Below, piece by piece: positions 41,627 through 50,926 of a DNA stretch of 64,000 nucleotides. Positions within the stretch are counted from its first letter, which is position 1; every line of letters begins with the position of its first letter. Origin of the DNA: CAVYEM01 sp963767635 (GTDB lineage Bacteria; Vulcanimicrobiota; Vulcanimicrobiia; Vulcanimicrobiales; Vulcanimicrobiaceae); contig CAVYEM010000001.1 in assembly GCA_963767635.1 (NCBI GenBank), positions 2,294,001 through 2,358,000 on the forward strand. Direction: 5' to 3'. The notes under the pieces were generated by a model, which did not search any database, was not told where the DNA came from, and saw nothing but the letters and a program-made list of their open reading frames with translations. Both the position numbers and the translations under genes were made by a program.

Positions 41627-44023
41627 TCAAGCCGGCGCGAGCGCCTGCGGAACCACGTCTCGCGCAGCGGCGCGGGCCGGACGGTCGACCGGCTTGCCGA
41701 GCATGTGCAGCTCCAGCAGTTGGCCTGCGTTCAACGTCGCCCTCTCGGTGAGGCCACGAAATTCGACCGAAACGCTGCGGGCCGTATCGTTGAGATTGCA
41801 AAGGAATACGCGCACCGCTCCGTCTTCATCCTCGAAGGCCAGAGCACCGACTTCAACCGGCGAAGTCGTCACTTCGTCGCTTACGTCTTTTCCGGCGTAC
41901 ATGCAGACGAACGGTTCTTCCGAGGAAAGTTCGTTCATGTTTCCATAGATTACGTTGCGGTCGAAATCGATCACGTAGGTACAGAGTTTACCGCCCCAAT
42001 GAACACGCGCTGCGGCAACCCATTTCCAACCCCGCGGCCGCAGCGGCACTAGGTGCGGACGGCCGCTCGTGCGGTACCCGTCGAGACCGCCGATCGTTTC
42101 GGCAATCGCCCACAGATACTTCGCGCCCGTCCACGGCGAGAGATACATTCCTCGATTCGTGAGCGACCCGCCGTCGAACCACTCGCCGAATTCTCCGGGA
42201 ACGGTGTTGCGGACTGCGCCGGCCTCCATCGCATCGTAGATCGCCTCCATCCAGTGCACCGCTTTGTCCGTGAAGCCGTTGCGCGCCAGGCACATGACGA
42301 ACCACAACGTCAAATCGGGCCACACGCCCCCCAGCAGCCCGAAACCATGCGAAGGAAAGTACCATGAATCGGCGGTTGAAATCGTGCGCAAGCCGACAGG
42401 CGTGGTAAAGTCGGCCTCGGACAAACGATCCAAGATGCGGCGGCGTTGTTCGGCGTCCGCGACGTTGAAAAGCACCGGGAACACCTCGTCCGCCGTGAAG
42501 TTGTCCTGATAGTTGTGCTCTTGATCGTAGTTCAGAACGAACGCGCCCGTATCGTCGTTGAACATGTACTGCATCATCGCTTGACGCAGCGACTGCGCCT
42601 CGTTCGAGTATTTTTGCCAGCGCTCGTGGTCGCCCACGACTGCCGAAAGCATCGCGGCCGCCTCGAGCGCGAAGACGCCTTCGGCATTGATTTCCGTTAC
42701 CGCCCCGTCGAGCGTGTAATACGGAATGATGTTGCGCCAAGAGCTGATGCCGAACATGTCCACGCCGCTTGCACGGCAGAACAGCAAACCGTTCGCGTCC
42801 CGTTGCGTGAGCATATAGTCCGCGATCTTGCAAATCAGCGGGAACCAAGCCCGTACCCAAGCGTCGTCCAGCGTGGCGTTGTAATGATGCAGCATCGCGA
42901 TGATGTGCAACGGCGTGTCGTCGTTGATGTTGAGATCGTACGAGGTTTTGAAGCCGCTCACGCCCCGCACGTATTCGATCATTTGGCCGCTTTCCTCGGT
43001 AAATTCGTTAAAGACCTCGATAGCGCGGCGGCTGAAATCCGGCAAAAAATAGTCGAAGCCGTGCACGAACCACGACGTGTCGCGCGAAACCAGAATGTCG
43101 GAGGGCGGGGAGTTGGTCGAACCCCACCCGTTCGGGTATTCCTTGATGACGCGCAGCATGTTCGACTTGGCCCACACCACGCCGCGGCTGATTGCGGCCG
43201 ACGGACACATGAAGCGCGCGTCGTGCAACTTGCCGGCATAATAGCGCTGCGTTTCGTGCAGCGCTTTGGGATCGTGCAGAATCTGCTCCAGCATGGGGTG
43301 CGAGTGCTCGCGGCCGTCCTTGTGAAAGACGACGGCCAAGCGCAGCGATTCTCGTGCTCCCGGCGCGACCGTAATCCGGTACTCGAATGCGCCGAAGATG
43401 CGGCGGCTCACGTATTCGGCGAGTTGCGGAGTGACTTCGTCGAGATGGTCTTCGGCCAGAAGCGATCCCGTGCGCATGTGATGCAGAATGACCTGCTCGC
43501 GCAAACCGATGATCGACGCCGCCGGCGCGCGCGAGCCGCCCCACCAGCGCTCCGCGCCGGTCTGCTGATTTTTCGAGCAGATGTAGTCGCCCTCGACGAA
43601 CGCGCGCACTTGGTGCTCCGGCTCGCCGTAAAAGCGTTGGCCCACGAGCAGCGCCCACGGAAACACTCCAACGTTCAGCGGGGCGGCGCCGGGGTTGAAG
43701 AGCGTGACGTCGACCGCAAAACTGACCAGCCGCTTGTGCGCCGGGCCGTGCGGAACGTAAAACGCCTCCGTAACGTGCAGGCGGTCCAGCACCGTGAACT
43801 CCGAAATCTGCGCATACGGCAGAAACGTGAATTCCCGTGTTATTTGGTGGGGGAACACGGTTTGCTTCAAATCGCGCAAGCGATAGGCAATCTGGTGCGT
43901 CCCGAAGATGATCTGATCGGTCTCGGCGTCCCACAACCCGCGGATGCCGCCTTTCGCAGTGGACTGCGCGTACGATTTAAAATTGCCGAGCAATAGTCCG
44001 TACGGCGTCTGTGCCTCGGGCAT
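41627..44023 (-). CDS. Six-hairpin glycoside hydrolase (amylo-1,6-glucosidase/GH63-like)
   Basis: 798 residues from ATG 44023; the longer frame upstream is antisense to ispE. An N-terminal beta-rich domain (GGIRGLWDAETDQIIFGTHQ) leads to an (alpha/alpha)6 barrel with SRDTSWFVHGFDYFLPDFSR, VPGEFGEWFDGGSLTNRG and YLSPWTGAKYLWAIAETI. Acidic residues in DTSW and EFGEWFDGG are candidate catalytic acids. A C-terminal small beta domain ends MLGKPVDRPARA. No signal peptide, so it is likely intracellular and acts on stored oligosaccharide. Exact family and substrate are uncertain. Confidence 0.8.
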   Translation of the reverse strand: MPEAQTPYGLLLGNFKSYAQSTAKGGIRGLWDAETDQIIFGTHQIAYRLRDLKQTVFPHQITREFTFLPYAQISEFTVLDRLHVTEAFYVPHGPAHKRLVSFAVDVTLFNPGAAPLNVGVFPWALLVGQRFYGEPEHQVRAFVEGDYICSKNQQTGAERWWGGSRAPAASIIGLREQVILHHMRTGSLLAEDHLDEVTPQLAEYVSRRIFGAFEYRITVAPGARESLRLAVVFHKDGREHSHPMLEQILHDPKALHETQRYYAGKLHDARFMCPSAAISRGVVWAKSNMLRVIKEYPNGWGSTNSPPSDILVSRDTSWFVHGFDYFLPDFSRRAIEVFNEFTEESGQMIEYVRGVSGFKTSYDLNINDDTPLHIIAMLHHYNATLDDAWVRAWFPLICKIADYMLTQRDANGLLFCRASGVDMFGISSWRNIIPYYTLDGAVTEINAEGVFALEAAAMLSAVVGDHERWQKYSNEAQSLRQAMMQYMFNDDTGAFVLNYDQEHNYQDNFTADEVFPVLFNVADAEQRRRILDRLSEADFTTPVGLRTISTADSWYFPSHGFGLLGGVWPDLTLWFVMCLARNGFTDKAVHWMEAIYDAMEAGAVRNTVPGEFGEWFDGGSLTNRGMYLSPWTGAKYLWAIAETIGGLDGYRTSGRPHLVPLRPRGWKWVAAARVHWGGKLCTYVIDFDRNVIYGNMNELSSEEPFVCMYAGKDVSDEVTTSPVEVGALAFEDEDGAVRVFLCNLNDTARSVSVEFRGLTERATLNAGQLLELHMLGKPVDRPARAAARDVVPQALAPA

Positions 44024-44132
44024 CACGTATGCGCAAAACTCGTTGTGCTGCGCGTCGTCAGCTCGGTCGCATGAATGCGGACTACGACGACTCGGAGGGA
44101 TGTCCCGCCCTACGGACCAAGGTCTGCCGGCT

Positions 44133-45014
44133 ATGAGGGCAAGCGAAACGCTGCGTGCTCCGGCGAAGCTGAATCTGACGCTCGAGGTTCTTGCGCCTCG
44201 TCCCGACGGGCTGCACGGCATTCGCAGCGTCATGGTGCCGGTGGACGTGTTCGACGACCTGCACGTGCGATTTGCCGGCGATTTTTCATTCTCGTGCGAC
44301 GTTCCGGAATTGCAGCACGATAACTTAGTCGTCCGCGCGATTCGGGCTTTGCAGTTGCTCGATTCGAACATTGCCGTCGATTTGCGTAAACGCATCCCGA
44401 GTTCGGCCGGAATGGGCGGCGGATCGAGCGACGCCGCTGCGGTGCTCTTGGCCGCGCAGCGCGGTGTGTTCGGAGCGACGGACGCCGCGATCGATTATCT
44501 GTCGCTCGCACGATCGCTCGGATCGGACGTGCCGTTCTTTCTCGCGCAAACCGCCGCGCTGGTGGAAGGTACGGGCGAACGCGTTACCGCGCTCGGCGCG
44601 GTTCCCCCATGGCATGCCGTCGTGGTCAAACCGCCTGTAGAAGTATCGACTGCTTGGGCGTATCGCCGAATCGACGCTTCCCCGCGCGGATCGCGTGCGC
44701 GCAGTTCCTCGCGGAGCTTGCAAATGGCTCAAGCGTTGCAGCGCGCGGATTTTGACTCCGTAGTGTCGTTGCTGCACAACGATTTCGATGCGATCGTCCG
44801 GAATTGCACCCCGCAGGTGGCGGCCGCAGCGGACATGCTGCGGGCGGCGGGATCTTCTCACTCGCTGCTGAGCGGTTCGGGATCGTGCGTCTTCGCGCTC
44901 GCGCAAACCGCCGGCGAGCGCGACGATCTGGCCGCGCGCATCGCCGCGTCGGGCGATTATCGAATCTTTGCCTGTTCCTTTTGGAGCGGCGAGGCATGGC
45001 GCAGCGCGGCATAA
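44133..45014 (+). CDS. ispE: 4-diphosphocytidyl-2-C-methyl-D-erythritol kinase
   Basis: 293 residues from ATG 44133. LRAPAKLNLTLEVLAPRPDG, the ATP-binding loop RIPSSAGMGGGSSDAAAVLL and the C-terminal GHMP motif LLSGSGSCVFAL are clear. It phosphorylates CDP-ME in the MEP isoprenoid pathway. The 3' end overlaps the next gene by 19 nt. It faces away from the glycoside hydrolase gene. Confidence 0.95.
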   Translation: MRASETLRAPAKLNLTLEVLAPRPDGLHGIRSVMVPVDVFDDLHVRFAGDFSFSCDVPELQHDNLVVRAIRALQLLDSNIAVDLRKRIPSSAGMGGGSSDAAAVLLAAQRGVFGATDAAIDYLSLARSLGSDVPFFLAQTAALVEGTGERVTALGAVPPWHAVVVKPPVEVSTAWAYRRIDASPRGSRARSSSRSLQMAQALQRADFDSVVSLLHNDFDAIVRNCTPQVAAAADMLRAAGSSHSLLSGSGSCVFALAQTAGERDDLAARIAASGDYRIFACSFWSGEAWRSAA

Positions 45015-45775
45015 CGGCAATCGTGCTGGCTGGCGGCGGTTCCGACGAGTTGAGCGCGACCACGCCCGGAGCACCGAACAAAGCGTTCGTTCGAATCGCC
45101 GGCATAACGCTCGTCGAGCGCACGCTGCGAGCGCTGCGCAGTTCCGAGTCGATCGGACGCCTCATCGTCGTGGCGCCCGCCGGCGCACACGCGAATCCCG
45201 CGCTCGCGCAGGCCGACGAATGCCGCCCCGACGGCGCGCGCATCCGCGAGAGCTTGCGCAACGGACTGGCGGACTTGCCGGCAAACGACGACGTCTTGGT
45301 GAGCACGTCGGACTTGCCCGTCCTGAGCGCGGAATCTATCGACGACTACGTGCGGCGCGCGCAAGCGGCGGATGCGGACTTGACGTACGGGTGCGTAGAA
45401 AAGCGCGCGCATCAGGCACGTTATCCCGACGTGCCTCACACCTGGGTTCGGCTCGCCGATGGAACGTACTGCGGCACGGGATTCGTGACGATGCGCCCGC
45501 GCGTTTGGCCATCGCTCGAGCGGTTCATCGAGCAGCTGGGACACGCGCGCAAAAACCCGCTGCAGCTCGCGCGGCTTTTCGGATGGGGCGTTCTGCTGCG
45601 TTTTGCTCTTCGGCGCTTGAGCATCGCGCAAGCGGAGCAGCGAGCCTCTTGCGTTATCGGTGCGCGCGTGAGAGCCGTCGTTTCGCCGTATCCGCAGATC
45701 GGGGTCAATGTGGATCGCGTCAGCGACATCGCGCTGGCGGAAAGACTTGTTACTGAGGAGCGGACCAGCGCGTAA
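44996..45775 (+). CDS. MobA-like NTP transferase family protein
   Basis: 259 residues. The N-terminal nucleotidyltransferase motif is ITAIVLAGGGSDELSATTPG with NKAFVRIAGITLVERTLRAL, the acceptor-side DVLVSTSDLPVLSAESI and a final DIALAERLV. Family members transfer GMP, CMP or other NMP groups (MobA, IspD, GlmU are relatives). Overlap with ispE would allow IspD-like co-expression, but the sequence is shorter and lacks the IspD hallmark, so the substrate stays open. Confidence 0.8.
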   Translation: MAQRGITAIVLAGGGSDELSATTPGAPNKAFVRIAGITLVERTLRALRSSESIGRLIVVAPAGAHANPALAQADECRPDGARIRESLRNGLADLPANDDVLVSTSDLPVLSAESIDDYVRRAQAADADLTYGCVEKRAHQARYPDVPHTWVRLADGTYCGTGFVTMRPRVWPSLERFIEQLGHARKNPLQLARLFGWGVLLRFALRRLSIAQAEQRASCVIGARVRAVVSPYPQIGVNVDRVSDIALAERLVTEERTSA

Positions 45776-46313
45776 ACAAGTCGTGTTCGATACCGAACTG
45801 GTCGAGCGCCTTGCCGACGGTATGGTCGACGATATCGTTGACCGTTTGAGGCTTAGCGTACATGGCCGGCATCGGCGGCAGAATCACGGCGCCGATTTGC
45901 GCGAGCTGCGTGAGGGTACGAAGATGCCCTAAGTGCAGCGGCGTTTCGCGAACCACAAGCACCAGCGTGCGGCGTTCCTTCAAACACACATCGGCTGCGC
46001 GCACGAGCAGGTTGGAATTGAACGAGCGCGCGATGGCCGAAGCGCTCTTGATCGAGCACGGAATGACCAGCATGCCTTCCGTGATGAATGAGCCGCTCGA
46101 AATCGACGCCGCCAAATCCTCGTCGCGATGCACCGTGTGCGCCAGCGCTTCGAAGTCTTGCACGGTCTTGTCGGTCTCCAATTCGATCGTTCGACGCGCC
46201 TGCGCGCTCAAGACCAGATGCGTCTCGACGTTGGCGTCGCGAAGCGCAGCCAGCGCGCGATAGCCGTAGATGCTGCCGCTGGCGCCGCTGATGCCGATAA
46301 CGATCCGTCGCAC
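45750..46313 (-). CDS. ubiX: Flavin prenyltransferase UbiX
   Basis: 187 residues from GTG 46313. RRIVIGISGASGSIYGYRAL is the FMN-binding start; the ending VDHTVGKALDQFGIEHDLF fits. It prenylates FMN to make the cofactor of UbiD-type decarboxylases. Its 3' end overlaps the MobA-like gene by 26 nt, and it is divergent from the nuclease gene. A ubiD partner is not in the window. Confidence 0.92.
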   Translation of the reverse strand: MRRIVIGISGASGSIYGYRALAALRDANVETHLVLSAQARRTIELETDKTVQDFEALAHTVHRDEDLAASISSGSFITEGMLVIPCSIKSASAIARSFNSNLLVRAADVCLKERRTLVLVVRETPLHLGHLRTLTQLAQIGAVILPPMPAMYAKPQTVNDIVDHTVGKALDQFGIEHDLFTRWSAPQ

Positions 46314-46372
46314 CCCGGTGCGCGTTACACGCAAGCGGCAGGGCCGCCTCCGTTGACCTCCAAAAAGGCCGC

Positions 46373-47665
46373 GTGCGGTCTGCGGAACGTTCGGCATTCT
46401 TGACGGCGGCGACGGCTTGGAGCCGTTCGCGCGAGGAACGGTGGGCGGCGCGCATGCTGCGCTCGCCGTTTTCCGGCGTGCCGTCGGAAATCGCCGGCGC
46501 TTACGCGATGCTTTGGATGCGCGAAGGTTCACTGCTGGAATTGATCGGGCGTGAGCGGCTTGCCGTCGGGGCCGATGCCGGAGCCGCGCTCACGGCGTTT
46601 TCCGCAGCATTGCGAGATCTCGCGGCGCTGCCGCGTGACGCAACCGACGGCGAGCGTCAGGCCGAAGCTTCCCGACGTTTTGCGCACTGTTCCAAAGACG
46701 GCGAGAACGCAATTTTTCCCCAAGACGGCCAGGACGATTTCGCGCTGCGCGATCCCGTTCTTCCGGAAACGCCGCGCGGCGTGCGGACCGCCTCGCCGCG
46801 CTTTAGCGCATCGCAGCTCAATACCTACGTCGAATGCGCGCGCAAATGGTACTACCGCTACCTGTGCGCGGCCGTCGAAGACAAAGGCTCCTCCGCATCG
46901 TTTTACGGAACGGCGTTCCACGCTGCGCTGGAAAATTTTCACGCAGAGTATCCGCAGCCGGCGAGCGTCGAACCCGCCGAACTCGACCGCAAGCTGCAAG
47001 GTTACTTGAACGCCGCGTTCGAGCGGCACCGCAATAACTTCGAAACGCCGGTAGAGCGCGAGCTGCAGGTTCGACGCGCGCGGCGCACCGCGCGCAAGTA
47101 CGTCGAATGGCTCGCGGCGCAAGGGCGGCAGGCGCCGTTTACCGTCGTGGGCTGCGAGCTTTCGGCCGAATTGCAGCTCGGAGGCTTCGATTTCATCGGC
47201 TACATCGATCGCCTGGACCGCGACGACGCGACCGGCGCCGTTACGGTTATCGACTACAAGACCGGATCGATCGCGACGAGTGCCGCCGAATACCGTGAAA
47301 AAGTCCGGCAATTCAAAGATTTCCAGCTGCCGTTTTACTACTGGGCGCGCACTGCCGCAGGCGATCGCGTCACGCGCTTGGCGCTCGTGCCGCTCAAAGA
47401 TGCGCTGCTGGACGTGCGTCCGATCGCGCTGGAGGTCATACCGGTTCCGCGCGAGCCGGCGCGCTCGAACAGCCCGATCGGCGTGATCCCCATCGAAGAA
47501 TTGGAACGCGCGCGCGAACGCATGATCGAGTTGTGCCGCGAGATTACCGAAGGAAATGCCGCGCAGTTCCCCGTCGCGCAGGACGCGACCGCCTGCACGT
47601 ACTGCTCCTACGCCTTGGCCTGTGCCGATCGGCCATATCCGATCGAGGAGCGCTTCGCCCGATGA
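46373..47665 (+). CDS. PD-(D/E)XK nuclease with iron-sulfur cluster (AddB/RecB-nuclease-like)
   Basis: 430 residues from GTG 46373. The RecB-type nuclease domain is about residues 140-425: FSASQLNTYVECARKWYYRY, FHAALENFHAEYP, then GYIDRLDRD, TVIDYKTG (DxK-type catalytic Asp and Lys) and the final CTYCSYALAC. The first Cys plus the last three form the expected 4Fe-4S ligand set of AddB. The N-terminal 130 residues are a remnant-like AddB region; full AddB is over 1,000 residues. The helicase gene follows with an ATGA overlap, so they form one helicase-nuclease complex. Confidence 0.88.
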   Translation: MRSAERSAFLTAATAWSRSREERWAARMLRSPFSGVPSEIAGAYAMLWMREGSLLELIGRERLAVGADAGAALTAFSAALRDLAALPRDATDGERQAEASRRFAHCSKDGENAIFPQDGQDDFALRDPVLPETPRGVRTASPRFSASQLNTYVECARKWYYRYLCAAVEDKGSSASFYGTAFHAALENFHAEYPQPASVEPAELDRKLQGYLNAAFERHRNNFETPVERELQVRRARRTARKYVEWLAAQGRQAPFTVVGCELSAELQLGGFDFIGYIDRLDRDDATGAVTVIDYKTGSIATSAAEYREKVRQFKDFQLPFYYWARTAAGDRVTRLALVPLKDALLDVRPIALEVIPVPREPARSNSPIGVIPIEELERARERMIELCREITEGNAAQFPVAQDATACTYCSYALACADRPYPIEERFAR

Positions 47666-49836
47666 GCGTCTTTATCGTGGGACCCGCCGGCTGCGGCAAA
47701 ACCACCGAGCTCGTTCGCCGCGCGCACGCTGCGGCGGACCGCGGTCGGATTCTGATCACGTCATCGTCTAATGCATCGCTCGACGTGCTGCGTTCGCGGA
47801 TTGCGCATCCTAACGCGGCGTTGCTCCCTTTACACGAAGTGGCGCTCGAGCTGGTGCACGACGGCGAATCGATCGACGACGTTCGCGCCGCCAAGCTGTT
47901 CGAAGAGGCAGCGCAGCCGCTGCTCAGCTTGGAATGGACGGAATTCATCGAAGCGGAGTTGGATCCTGAGGTGCCGGGTCTGCGTGCGCCGGAACGCTTT
48001 TTAGACGCGGCGTTCCGCATGCTATGCAAACTGCGGGACGCCCGCATCACGCCCGAGCAGTTCTTGGAGAGTTCCCTGCGCGGAGCCGCGCAGTTCTACG
48101 CAAAGCCGCCCAATCTCGCGCATCCGGACTTACTGTACTACACCAAGGACAGCTACCGCGATTCGCTGGACGCCGACGCCGCGGAACTGCAACGCCAGTA
48201 CCGTCGCGAAATCGACCTGGCCAAGATTCTGGCCAAGCTCTATCGCGCCTATTTGGATCATCCGGTTCGCCACGGGTGCCTTACCGCCCGCGATGCGATT
48301 GCCGAGGCGGCTTCGCGCGCGCAGGCCGGTCCCGCATTCGGACAACGCGCGCGCGATTGTTACCCGTGCGCGTTCGTCGACGACGCGCAAGAATTGACCC
48401 TCGGCGAACTGCAGTTTTTGCAAGCGATTTATGGCGACACGCTTACGGGAGTGACGCTGGCAGGCGATTCGGAATCGGCAACCTCCGCGTTTCGCGGAGC
48501 GCGGCCGGATCGCGTGTTTGCATTGCCCGGCGAACGCGTGACGCTGCCGGAACGCTCGCGCAGTCCCGTTGCAATCGACGTCGCCTGCCGGCACCTGCTC
48601 GGCACGCCAGGCGCACCAAAAATCGGCATGGATCCGGACATCGGGCTCACGCTGTTTCGCGCGTCCACCCAACGTGCCGAGGCGCAATTCGTCGCCGAAC
48701 ACGTCATCGAACTGCTCGACCGCGGCGTCGCGCACGATCGCATCGCGCTGATCTTTCGTTCGGTTGCGACGGTGCGTCCCTACCGCGATGCTTTGCTCGC
48801 GCGCAACGTTCGGGCGCAGGTCGTGGGCGACGTCAATATCTTCACCGAGCCCGAAGCGTTGGATGCTTTGGCAATTCTGTGGTTCGCGTACGATCCGTTC
48901 CGCCACGAGTATCTCTTGCGCGTGCTCGCTGGGGCGGCAATGGGCTTGAGCGATGCGAGCGTGGTTACGCTGTGCAGCGAACCCCCCGATCCGCAGACGC
49001 CGCTTTTCGGCGAACTGGAGGCAGGAACGGAGAACCGATCCGGCCGCTGGGATCCCAAGCGCGATTTGCGCTTGGGATGGAATGTACTGCGCGGCGAGCA
49101 GGATGCGCGTTTGCCGGAACTGGCCCGCGAGCGTATCGCGGCGTTACGCGCCAAGCGCATTGCGTGGCTCGATGCGATGCAGCGTTTATCGCTGACGCAG
49201 ATCGTGCGCATGGTGTGGAGCGAGGGTCTGGCGCGCTCCGGACAGCCTGGCGGCGCTCGGGCGTTATACCAGCAGCAAACGCTCGCGCGTCTCTACGAAC
49301 GTGTCGCCTCGTTCGCGCGAACGCATGCCGGCGCATCGCTGGGCGAGTTTCTCGAACACGCGCAAGAACGTATGGACAGCGCGTTCGAATCGTGCGAAAC
49401 GAGCGAAGCGGCGGGCGCCGTGCGCATTTTGAGCCTCGATGCCGCGCGTGGACGCGAGTTCGATCACGTCGTTCTTCCCAACGTACGCGCGGGCGCCTTT
49501 CCGCGCTGGTATGTACCGGACGCGTTTCTCTACAGCCCAAGCCTGGGCATGATCGCAAAGGAAAACGTCGGCGATGCGAAAGCGGCGCGCACGGCCAAGT
49601 TCACGTACTATATGTTTCGCACCAAGGTGCGCGAGGCGTACAATCGCGAGGAGCGCCGGGCGTTCGTGTATGCGCTGCGTCGCGCCCGCAAAAGCGTGCT
49701 GGTGACGGCCAGCGAGCGCGCCACGCGAGGCGTCAGCGCGCCCGAATTCTTGGCCGAACTGCAAGCCGCGAACTTGCCCGGCGTGGTCGACCGCTCCGAT
49801 CGGTGGCGTCCGGCCCTTTCGTTTTATTCCGGATGA
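47662..49836 (+). CDS. UvrD/AddA-family superfamily 1 helicase
   Basis: 724 residues from ATG 47662. Walker A MSVFIVGPAGCGKTTELVRR, Walker B variant CAFVDDAQELTLGELQ (VDEFQD in most relatives), motif III TLAGDSESATSAFRGARPD, motif V EFDHVVLPNVRAGAFP and motif VI RRAFVYALRRARKSVLVT. No nuclease domain of its own is visible; that is in the preceding gene. Together they probably process double-strand ends like AddAB/AdnAB but in smaller form. The next GNAT gene overlaps by 4 nt. Confidence 0.92.
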   Translation: MSVFIVGPAGCGKTTELVRRAHAAADRGRILITSSSNASLDVLRSRIAHPNAALLPLHEVALELVHDGESIDDVRAAKLFEEAAQPLLSLEWTEFIEAELDPEVPGLRAPERFLDAAFRMLCKLRDARITPEQFLESSLRGAAQFYAKPPNLAHPDLLYYTKDSYRDSLDADAAELQRQYRREIDLAKILAKLYRAYLDHPVRHGCLTARDAIAEAASRAQAGPAFGQRARDCYPCAFVDDAQELTLGELQFLQAIYGDTLTGVTLAGDSESATSAFRGARPDRVFALPGERVTLPERSRSPVAIDVACRHLLGTPGAPKIGMDPDIGLTLFRASTQRAEAQFVAEHVIELLDRGVAHDRIALIFRSVATVRPYRDALLARNVRAQVVGDVNIFTEPEALDALAILWFAYDPFRHEYLLRVLAGAAMGLSDASVVTLCSEPPDPQTPLFGELEAGTENRSGRWDPKRDLRLGWNVLRGEQDARLPELARERIAALRAKRIAWLDAMQRLSLTQIVRMVWSEGLARSGQPGGARALYQQQTLARLYERVASFARTHAGASLGEFLEHAQERMDSAFESCETSEAAGAVRILSLDAARGREFDHVVLPNVRAGAFPRWYVPDAFLYSPSLGMIAKENVGDAKAARTAKFTYYMFRTKVREAYNREERRAFVYALRRARKSVLVTASERATRGVSAPEFLAELQAANLPGVVDRSDRWRPALSFYSG

Positions 49837-50801
49837 CGCTGGGGCTGCAGGAGCTTACCGCGCCGGCATACGCGCGCGAGGTTCTGCCGCTTACGCACAC
49901 GCTTTGGAGTAACGGCCGAACGTTGGAATCGTACGTACGTCAAACGGCGGAACTGGCTGCAAGCACGTACGGTCGGCGCCATTACCGGACCTTCGCTCTA
50001 ACGCAGGACGGTTCGCACGCGCTCGCGTCGTTCAAGCGATACGAGCGCGAAGCGCGCGCGGAGAACGAGCAACTGAACGCGATCGGCATCGGCGCGGTGT
50101 TTACGCCGGCGCCGCATCGCCGTCGTGGATACGCGAGCGCGATGCTGGGTCTGGCGCTCGATCAGGCGCGTCGCGAGCATTTCGACTTCGCGTACTTGTT
50201 TTCGGATATCCATCCGCAGTTCTACAAAGACGTCGGATTTGTGGAGCTGCCCTCGCGCTCGATCTCGCTGCGCGCCGATGCTCTGGGGAACGACCGCATC
50301 GCCGCTGCGCCGCTTGCGCATCGCGACTGGAGCGCGGTGCGCGCATGTTTTGCGGCAGCAGACGCCGGCCGAAGTTTCTCGTTGCTGCGATCGCCGGTCG
50401 TCTGGGATTGGATCCGCGCGCGGCTGCGCCACGGCAGCGAACACTCCGGCAGCCAGCCCGTAAACCTCATCGCGCGCCGCGCGAAAAACGTGGCGGCATA
50501 CGTCATCGGACGGCGTGAGCCGCAACACGACGCGTACGTCGTCGACGAGTTCGGCTTTGCAGGCTCTGCCGGCGCGTCCGTCGTCGCGCCGCTTCTGCGC
50601 TGCGCGGCCGGCGATCTGCGCAGAATAACGGGCTGGCTTCCTCCCGCCCCGGCGCGGCGTTTGCTGCCGCGCGGTTCCGTACGCCGGCGCTCCGCCGCGA
50701 TCTGGATGATCGCGCCGCTCACGCGCGCAGGCACGCATTTTTTACGGCTTGCCCGTGAAAGCGCGGACGCCGACGGAGTTTGGAGCCTGGATCACATCTA
50801 G
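49833..50801 (+). CDS. GNAT-family N-acetyltransferase (Eis/ C-terminal extension type)
   Basis: 322 residues from ATG 49833, which overlaps the helicase stop (ATGA). The acetyl-CoA loop is TPAPHRRRGYASAMLGLALD; the following core (FDFAYLFSDIHPQFYKDVGF) is a clear GNAT fold. The C-terminal half (SLRADALGNDRIAAAPLAHR onward) forms a second domain with no confident match. The substrate is unknown. The gene completes the nuclease-helicase operon, though the link to repair may be only positional. Confidence 0.85.
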   Translation: MTLGLQELTAPAYAREVLPLTHTLWSNGRTLESYVRQTAELAASTYGRRHYRTFALTQDGSHALASFKRYEREARAENEQLNAIGIGAVFTPAPHRRRGYASAMLGLALDQARREHFDFAYLFSDIHPQFYKDVGFVELPSRSISLRADALGNDRIAAAPLAHRDWSAVRACFAAADAGRSFSLLRSPVVWDWIRARLRHGSEHSGSQPVNLIARRAKNVAAYVIGRREPQHDAYVVDEFGFAGSAGASVVAPLLRCAAGDLRRITGWLPPAPARRLLPRGSVRRRSAAIWMIAPLTRAGTHFLRLARESADADGVWSLDHI

Positions 50802-50866
50802 GAACGTTAGTAACCGACGGCCCGAACGGCCGCACGCAACAAAACCAAATTTTCGGGGCCGAAGGC

Positions 50867-50925
50867 GGGGGCCCCGGCGGCTCCGCCGACGGGGGGCGAG
50901 GAGCGCGAAGCGCGGATTCGCCTTC
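50867..50925 (+). repeat. Structured intergenic element, copy B
   Basis: Same plan as copy A at 2853-2911: GGGGGCCCC, a variable hairpin (CGGC / GCCG arms), GGGGGGCG, AGGAGC, a small hairpin GCGC-GAA-GCGC, GGATT and closing CGCC. GGCG (50895-50898) pairs with CGCC (50919-50922). It lies 65 nt after the GNAT stop, between convergent genes, and ends one base before the dinB stop. Linkers are nearly identical to copy A while the stems differ but still pair. Confidence 0.6.
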
Positions 50926-50926
50926 T

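Noticed and set aside
42446..43996. A 516-codon plus-strand ORF
   Set aside because: It is the antisense of the glycoside hydrolase, with composition typical of high-GC shadow frames.
48024..50801. A 925-codon plus-strand protein
   Set aside because: Its first 600 codons are an out-of-frame reading of the helicase gene; only the GNAT part from 49833 is real.
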